From Pseudomonas sp. NFACC02 (GTDB lineage: Bacteria > Pseudomonadota > Gammaproteobacteria > Pseudomonadales > Pseudomonadaceae), in the NCBI RefSeq assembly GCF_900110765.1, contig NZ_FOEO01000009.1, positions 62,001-126,000 of the forward strand: a stretch of DNA of 64,000 nt. Reading direction: 5' to 3'. The translations under genes and the position numbers were made by a program. Under the pieces are notes generated by a model. It was not told the DNA's origin. It was given only the letters and a program-made list of their open reading frames with translations, and made no database searches. Shown here piece by piece: positions 58,789 to 64,000 of the stretch; within the stretch, counting starts at the first letter, position 1, and each line of letters starts with the position of its first letter.

Positions 58789-61080
58789 CTACTGAACCAG
58801 CAGCTCCGGCGGCACAAAAGCGGTGATCGCCGGTAACTCGCCCTGCCACTTTTCCACCTCGACGGACGCCGTCTGTGCCGAGCAGCCTTGCGAAAGTCGC
58901 GATGAACCAATGTCCTCTGTGACCACGTTGGGATTACCGTGTTTTTCGAGGCCGTGCGGCTGCCCTTTCACCAGTGGGTCGAACCAGGCACCTGTCGCGA
59001 TCTGGGCCACGCCCGCCCGGATGTCGTCGCAGAGGATAACCCCGGCCAGAAAAGCCCCCCTCGCGTTGAACACCTTGACCACATCGCCGTCGGCGATGCC
59101 TCGTTCCTCGGCATCCTGTCGGTTGAGGGTCAGGGGCTCACGCCCACGGATCTTCGACGCCTGACTGCAAGCGCCATGATCGTATTGGCTGTGCAGGCGC
59201 GTTTTGGGTTGGTTCGACAGCAAGTGCAGCGGGAACTCGGCGGGCGGCTTATCCAGCCAGACCGGATGCCCCGGGCAATCCGGGTAGCCGAAACCGGCAA
59301 TCCGCTCGCTGAAAATTTCGATCTTGCCGGAGGGTGTCGGCAACGGATGGGCCTGCGGATCGTCACGGAATGATTGGAGCAGAACGGTTTCCTGCGCCGG
59401 GTAGTCGATTTCGAACACGCCGTCGCGCCAGAACTGCTCGAACGCTGGCAGATCAATGTCGAACTCCTCAGCCCGACGCCGCGACGCTTCATAGAGAAAC
59501 CGCAGCCACTGCCCTGCGTCACGACCTTCGGTGAAGGTCTCTTCAAAACCCAGACGCCGCGCCAGTTCCGCCAGAATCGAATGGTCATCCCGGGACTCGC
59601 CAATGGGCTCGATCGCCTTCTTCATGGCGATCATGTACCGATCTGACGCCGCGCTGCCAATGTCGTCGCGCTCCAGCGCCGTGGTCACCGGCAGGACGAT
59701 GTCCGCGTATTTGGCCTGCGCGGTCCAGTATTGCTCGTGAACCACAATGGTTTCCGGACGCTGCCACGCCACCAACAGGCGATTGAGGTCCTGATGATGG
59801 TGAAGGATGTTACCGCCCGCCCAGTACACCAGCCGGATGTCGGGGTAGTGCAACCGCTGGCCGTTGTAATCGAAGGGTTCGCCGGGGTAGAGCAACATGT
59901 CACAGACTCGCGCCACCGGAATGAACGCCTTGACCGGGTTAACGCCCTGGGAAAGGCGCGGGCCGGAAAAGGCCTTGCGACCGCTGCCCGTGTTGTTCAG
60001 GCAACCATACCCCAAGCCGAATCCACCGCCCGGCAAACCGATCTGCCCCAGCATGGCGGCCAGGGTCACGGTCATCCAGAAGGGTTGTTCGCCATGCACC
60101 GAGCGCTGGAGCGAATAGGCCACGTTGATCAGGGTTCGCTTGCCGGCCATCTCTCTGGCAAGACCAATGATCCGGTCCGCCTCAAGACCGGTCAGTGCAG
60201 CGGCCCACTCAGGCGTCTTGGCCACGCCGTCGAGATGACCACGCAGGTACGTGATGAATCGCTCGTGGCCCACGGTGTAACGCCGAAGAAAATCCTCGCT
60301 GTACAGCCCTTCGTCTACCAGCACCCAACACAACGCCATCATCAGCGCCGTGTCGGTGCCGGGCCGTACCGCCAGCCACTCATTATGCTCAGGACCTTGC
60401 AGGTCATCGCGCAACGGGCTGACGTTGACGAAGCGCACGCCCGCCTGCGACATCCGCTCGATAGCCCCCGCCACCTGATGGTCGCTCGCGCCGCCCGGAC
60501 TGCACTGGGCGTTTTTAATAGGCAAACCGCCGAATGCCACAAACATCTCACAATGTTTTGCCAGGTTCTCCCACGGGGTGTGAGCCGCCAGCAGCCAGTC
60601 CATGCTGCCGACGACGTGCGGCATCACCACGCGCCCGGCACCCAGGCTGTAGCTGTCGACGCTGGAGACGTAGCCGCCGAATCCGTTGAGGAACCGATGC
60701 AGTTGACTCTGAGCATGATGAAAACGCCCGGCACTGCCCCAGCCGTAACTGCCGCCGAAAATCGCAGCGTTGCCATGCTCGCCTTTGACACGCGTCAGTT
60801 CGCGGGCAACCAGGTCGAGCGCGGCGTCCCAAGACACTTCGACAAAGGCCTCCTGCCCCCGCAGGTGCGGGCTTCTCAATGCCGGATGATCGGCAAAACG
60901 CTCAAGAAAACCGCGCCGAATGGCGGGGCGGCGGATGCGGGTCGGCGAATCGATCGCGCCGGGGATCGACGCGCCTATGGGCGATGGATCGGCATCCCAG
61001 GAAACAGGCTCCATCGCCTCCAGCCGCCCATTCACCACCCGCGGGCGATACGCCCCCCAATGCAACGACGTGAAGCCCAT
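58789..61080 (-). CDS. Molybdopterin oxidoreductase (BisC/TorA/DMSO reductase class)
   Basis: 763 residues from the ATG at 61080 (MGFTSLHWGAYRPRV), with GGAGGG upstream. There is no Tat signal, so it is probably cytoplasmic, as biotin sulfoxide reductase BisC. There is no N-terminal iron-sulfur Cys motif. The likely Mo-ligand Ser is in SVDSYSLGAGRVV. MGD-binding segments include FVAFGGLPIKNAQ, GTDTALMMALCW and the C-terminal LLSNQPKTRLHSQYDH. The substrate (an S- or N-oxide) is not known. The frame runs 32 codons further upstream without support. Confidence 0.9.
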   Translation of the reverse strand: MGFTSLHWGAYRPRVVNGRLEAMEPVSWDADPSPIGASIPGAIDSPTRIRRPAIRRGFLERFADHPALRSPHLRGQEAFVEVSWDAALDLVARELTRVKGEHGNAAIFGGSYGWGSAGRFHHAQSQLHRFLNGFGGYVSSVDSYSLGAGRVVMPHVVGSMDWLLAAHTPWENLAKHCEMFVAFGGLPIKNAQCSPGGASDHQVAGAIERMSQAGVRFVNVSPLRDDLQGPEHNEWLAVRPGTDTALMMALCWVLVDEGLYSEDFLRRYTVGHERFITYLRGHLDGVAKTPEWAAALTGLEADRIIGLAREMAGKRTLINVAYSLQRSVHGEQPFWMTVTLAAMLGQIGLPGGGFGLGYGCLNNTGSGRKAFSGPRLSQGVNPVKAFIPVARVCDMLLYPGEPFDYNGQRLHYPDIRLVYWAGGNILHHHQDLNRLLVAWQRPETIVVHEQYWTAQAKYADIVLPVTTALERDDIGSAASDRYMIAMKKAIEPIGESRDDHSILAELARRLGFEETFTEGRDAGQWLRFLYEASRRRAEEFDIDLPAFEQFWRDGVFEIDYPAQETVLLQSFRDDPQAHPLPTPSGKIEIFSERIAGFGYPDCPGHPVWLDKPPAEFPLHLLSNQPKTRLHSQYDHGACSQASKIRGREPLTLNRQDAEERGIADGDVVKVFNARGAFLAGVILCDDIRAGVAQIATGAWFDPLVKGQPHGLEKHGNPNVVTEDIGSSRLSQGCSAQTASVEVEKWQGELPAITAFVPPELLVQ

Positions 61081-61175
61081 AATGCTTACCCTCCCGATTT
61101 CGCTGTCGAAGGCACCGGCGAGCACGTCGCTGCCACCGGCTCGCCCTTGCGGTCGCCTTATATCCGCGTTACGCA

Positions 61176-61457
61176 TCAGTGCTGTGCTTGTGCCAACCGC
61201 CTGTCGTCAGCACCCGGCTCTGCGATGAAGTCGTCGAATACAGTGGCAGCCGGACGCCATTTAGTCAGCCCCTCCTGGTTGAAAAAATCATAGGTCAGAC
61301 GACAGTTCAGGCAGATGCCTTGATCAGTGTCGGGGAGGAAGTTCGACAAGCGCCGCCGTCTGGTGAAAAATACGAGCTTTGCCTGAGGATGAGCCACCGC
61401 CTCCCGGGCGACCGCGTGTCCAATGAGGTCCAGTATGCTGTTCACCCAGTCCCACAT
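61176..61457 (-). CDS. Doubtful small ORF upstream of the molybdoenzyme gene
   Basis: 93 residues from the ATG at 61457, with GAGGG upstream; codon usage is acceptable for the genome and the protein has a CLNC pair. It lies 95 bases upstream of the molybdoenzyme gene on the same strand and overlaps the start of the divergent helicase gene by 23 bases. No family recognised. It could be real, or chance coding. Confidence 0.4.
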   Translation of the reverse strand: MWDWVNSILDLIGHAVAREAVAHPQAKLVFFTRRRRLSNFLPDTDQGICLNCRLTYDFFNQEGLTKWRPAATVFDDFIAEPGADDRRLAQAQH

Positions 61458-64000
61458 CCCCGACCCTCTACCGGATAACTGCATGAGGGTGTTGTTTGGT
61501 TTAGTGACCTCGTTTCCCGGCAAGGGTAAGACGTCGTTGCTCAAACTCTTGCGGGCGATGGGCGTGTCGGACTTTCACGGCAAGCTGGTCGACGCTCCTG
61601 CGCTGGTGAAGATGCTGGAGTGGCTGCAGCACGAAGAGTGGGTGGTGCTGGATCAACAACCTGAAGGGCAATACTTCAGCGTCGCCCCGGCACGCTACAA
61701 CCGCGTGTTGCTGGACCTGTTGAACGCGCCGGACCGTGATCAGTGGCTGCACGAGATCATCTCGGGATTGCCTGCGCTCAGTGCCTGGCAGACGCCCGCC
61801 CGATCACGCATATTGCAAGACCTCTGGCTCAGCCTGCTCATCGGCGATACAGGCGCACTGGATCAATCGCTGCAACTGGCCACGTATATTTTTGTCCACC
61901 CCACTAACGCCGCACCGCACCCCATGCACGTGCTGCAAGGCAGCCCGGAAGGTCTGGAGGTGTTTGCCCGACTCGATGACGCCGCGCGAGCGCTGCTGGT
62001 GGAAGACCACCTCAATCTGCTCAACGCTCGGCTCGGCCCGGCCGGTCACACCTACGAGCTGGCCCTGCGTGAGATGGAGGTCCAGCCCTCCTTCGAGCTG
62101 GCAGTGGAGCTCTCGCTCCAGGCGCTGTGGCGTGGCGACTGGGACATGCTCGATTACCTGGGCGCGAATGAGCTGGAGCTCATGCACCGAACCATCAACC
62201 TGATGCTGCGGGGTCAGGTGACCGAGACACTGCTGCTCATGCGCAGTTGGCTGACCGAAATGCGCAGGGTCCTCAAGAAGCGCAAGATCGACCTGCCTCC
62301 GGTGCTCAATGCGTTTTACTGCCTGGCACTGTTCGCCGAGAACGATCCGAAACAACAGGCGCAGCTCAAGCAAGCCATCACCTTGGGGGTGAAAGAGAAT
62401 TACGGCGCCGCCTATGACGTCCTTGAACATCTGCTGGAACAGTTCAAAGGTGAAAAGTCGTCCATGTCGTCGTCGCGCCTCCCTGCCACATTGAATGGCA
62501 TGGATGGCTTGGTACTGGCGCTCGCGCTGTACTGGCTGGACGCCCCCCAGGCGCGCCAGGAAAAATGGCACACGATGCTGGAGGATTACCGCGATCAACT
62601 TCACCGGGAAGGCTATGCCTGGCTGGCGGCAGAGTTCGACGCGCTGATCGCCGTGCAATTCGGATCGCCCCGGCAATTTACCGATGTACACCTGAGCGCC
62701 GATCTCCAGCCGCTGGTGTCCCTGCTGTATCGCCAGGAAGCCTGGCAGCATGCGCTCAATGCGCTGAGTCAGCTGAGGCCCGGAACGGTTGCCGCAACCG
62801 CCACCGCCGAAGAGAAACCCACGCGTCTGGCCTGGCTGATTTCGTTGAGCACCTACCATGTGCAGGTCGAGCCACGCGAGCAAAAGCGCAACGCCAAGGG
62901 CCAATGGAGCAAAGGTCGCACCGTCGCGCTGAAACGCCTGATGGACGACGGCGCGATCATGGATTTCCTCTGCGAGCAGGATCGCCAGGCCATCAGCGCC
63001 ATTGTGGTCAGCCATTACCATTACGGCAGCGTTGAGTACGAACTCCCCGCTGGCCTGGCCTTGCCTCGGCTGGTCGGACACCCGGCGCTGTACTGGCAGG
63101 ACGCGCCTGATGTGCGGATCGACCTGCAAGCCGGCCAGGCCTCCCTGAACCTTCAGTCCCGTGGCGGGCAGATTCACCTCCAGCTTGAGCCGCAGGGCAT
63201 CGTCGGCGCAGAGGACGTCTACCTGCACAAAGAAACGCCGACCCGTCTTCTGGTTTATCCCATCAGCCGTGAACTGCGCAAAATCGCCGAGATCGTCGGC
63301 AAAGGTTTGAACGTGCCGACGGAGGCGAAAGCGCAATTGATCGAAGCCGTCAGCGCCATCGCCCCGCTGCTGCCGATTCACTCGGACATTCCCGAGCTTA
63401 CCGGGCACCTCGATCAGGAACCCGCCGACACCCGCCTCTACGCCCACTTGTTGCCTCTGGCCGAAGGTGTCCGTTTGCAATTGCTGGTGCGTCCACTGGC
63501 GGACGGCAGTTGGTTCCGTCCCGGCCAGGGCGCCGAAAACCTGCTGGGCGAGCGCGGCGGCAAGCCCCTGCAGGTCATCAGGAATCTGGACGCTGAACGG
63601 CAGGCGCTGCAGCATGTGCTGAACGCCTGTCCGGGACTCGCCTATGCCGACAGCGATGGCCAGGAGTGGCAACTGGATCAACCTCAGCATGCCCTGCAAC
63701 TGCTCAGCGAATTGCACGCGCTGGACGGCGAACAGCTTCATTGCATCTGGCCGGAAGGCGAACGCATGCGCATCAAGGGCCGCTCCGGCCTGAGCCAGCT
63801 CAAACTGGGACTTCGTCAGCAGGGTGACTGGTTTGTCCTGCAGGGCAGTATCACCCTGGACGACGGCAAGGTGCTCCAGTTGAAACAGATGCTGGAGTTG
63901 CTCAAGGCCAGTCCCGGGCGCTTCCTGAAACTCAACGAACACGACTGGCTGGCCCTCGACGACAGCCTGCGCAAGCGCCTCGATGAACTGGCGCACCTGG
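61435..64000 (+). CDS. SNF2-type helicase, N-terminal region (partial)
   Basis: Open frame of about 855 codons running off the window. The ATG at 61435 has GAGGTCCAGT directly upstream; ATGs at 61423 and 61483 are alternatives. The helicase motor domains are not in view. The visible part resembles the accessory region of long bacterial SNF2/DEAD-box proteins: KGQWSKGRTVALKRL near residue 490 and, near the window end, DDGKVLQLKQMLELLKASPG followed by RFLKLNEHDWLALDD, a pattern found just before the ATPase core. Function (nucleic-acid remodelling) is inferred. Confidence 0.7.
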   Translation, partial: MLFTQSHIPDPLPDNCMRVLFGLVTSFPGKGKTSLLKLLRAMGVSDFHGKLVDAPALVKMLEWLQHEEWVVLDQQPEGQYFSVAPARYNRVLLDLLNAPDRDQWLHEIISGLPALSAWQTPARSRILQDLWLSLLIGDTGALDQSLQLATYIFVHPTNAAPHPMHVLQGSPEGLEVFARLDDAARALLVEDHLNLLNARLGPAGHTYELALREMEVQPSFELAVELSLQALWRGDWDMLDYLGANELELMHRTINLMLRGQVTETLLLMRSWLTEMRRVLKKRKIDLPPVLNAFYCLALFAENDPKQQAQLKQAITLGVKENYGAAYDVLEHLLEQFKGEKSSMSSSRLPATLNGMDGLVLALALYWLDAPQARQEKWHTMLEDYRDQLHREGYAWLAAEFDALIAVQFGSPRQFTDVHLSADLQPLVSLLYRQEAWQHALNALSQLRPGTVAATATAEEKPTRLAWLISLSTYHVQVEPREQKRNAKGQWSKGRTVALKRLMDDGAIMDFLCEQDRQAISAIVVSHYHYGSVEYELPAGLALPRLVGHPALYWQDAPDVRIDLQAGQASLNLQSRGGQIHLQLEPQGIVGAEDVYLHKETPTRLLVYPISRELRKIAEIVGKGLNVPTEAKAQLIEAVSAIAPLLPIHSDIPELTGHLDQEPADTRLYAHLLPLAEGVRLQLLVRPLADGSWFRPGQGAENLLGERGGKPLQVIRNLDAERQALQHVLNACPGLAYADSDGQEWQLDQPQHALQLLSELHALDGEQLHCIWPEGERMRIKGRSGLSQLKLGLRQQGDWFVLQGSITLDDGKVLQLKQMLELLKASPGRFLKLNEHDWLALDDSLRKRLDELAHL

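Noticed and set aside
61804..63996. 730-codon open frame antisense to the helicase gene
   Set aside because: The plus frame has a good Shine-Dalgarno site and SNF2-like sequence; the antisense frame has no recognisable domain.

Overview
The window looks like chromosome of a Pseudomonas of the fluorescens/syringae lineage. It is GC-rich with tightly packed operons. Several gene orders are typical of the genus: usg-fimV-truA-trpF-accD-folC-dedD-cvpA-purF-metZ; yceD-rpmF-plsX-fabD-fabG-acpP-fabF-pabC-mltG-tmk-holB-pilZ; and murB-kdsB-lpxK-exbD-exbB-comEC beside a long RNase E gene. No tRNA, rRNA, CRISPR array, transposase or phage gene was seen.

Layout. Positions 1-11765 hold a minus-strand block: sulfhydrylase MetZ (partial), purine synthesis (PurF), CvpA, a SPOR-domain protein, FolC, AccD, TrpF, TruA, the polar hub protein FimV and an Asd-like protein (Usg) that lacks both catalytic residues. 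Positions 11862-28985 hold the fatty-acid/envelope block, ending in an SppA-type peptidase, a HAD phosphatase and RluC. RNase E (29703-32978) is on the plus strand behind a leader of about 650 nt with a clear sigma-70 promoter. Positions 33081-40224 are a minus-strand envelope block: nucleotidyltransferase, MurB, KdsB, Trm112-like, LpxK, ExbD, ExbB and ComEC. A plus-strand DUF2062 gene follows.

The accessory part begins at about 40900. The first type VI secretion (T6SS) cassette (41330-43159, minus strand) encodes Hcp, a glycine-rich candidate pore-forming effector and a small membrane protein that is probably its immunity partner. It is flanked by direct repeats derived from the 3' end of the DUF2062 gene, which points to how it was gained. 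Core genes follow: a YadG/YadH-type ABC exporter, a GST and FadE. A second cassette (48911-57686, minus strand) encodes VgrG, a DUF4123 chaperone, a 1146-residue VasX-like effector and two tandem paralogous membrane proteins, probably immunity proteins, whose sequences differ almost only in one membrane/loop segment. A possible sigma-54 promoter lies upstream of vgrG. No T6SS sheath, baseplate or ATPase genes are present, so both cassettes would depend on an apparatus encoded elsewhere.

The right end carries two small conserved-type proteins, a molybdopterin oxidoreductase of the BisC/TorA class, a doubtful small ORF, and the N-terminal part of a large protein that looks like a SNF2-family helicase running off the window.

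Starts were moved inward from the longest open frame wherever a Shine-Dalgarno site or a conserved N-terminus favoured it. All family assignments are from reading the sequence and memory of the families; no database search was run.
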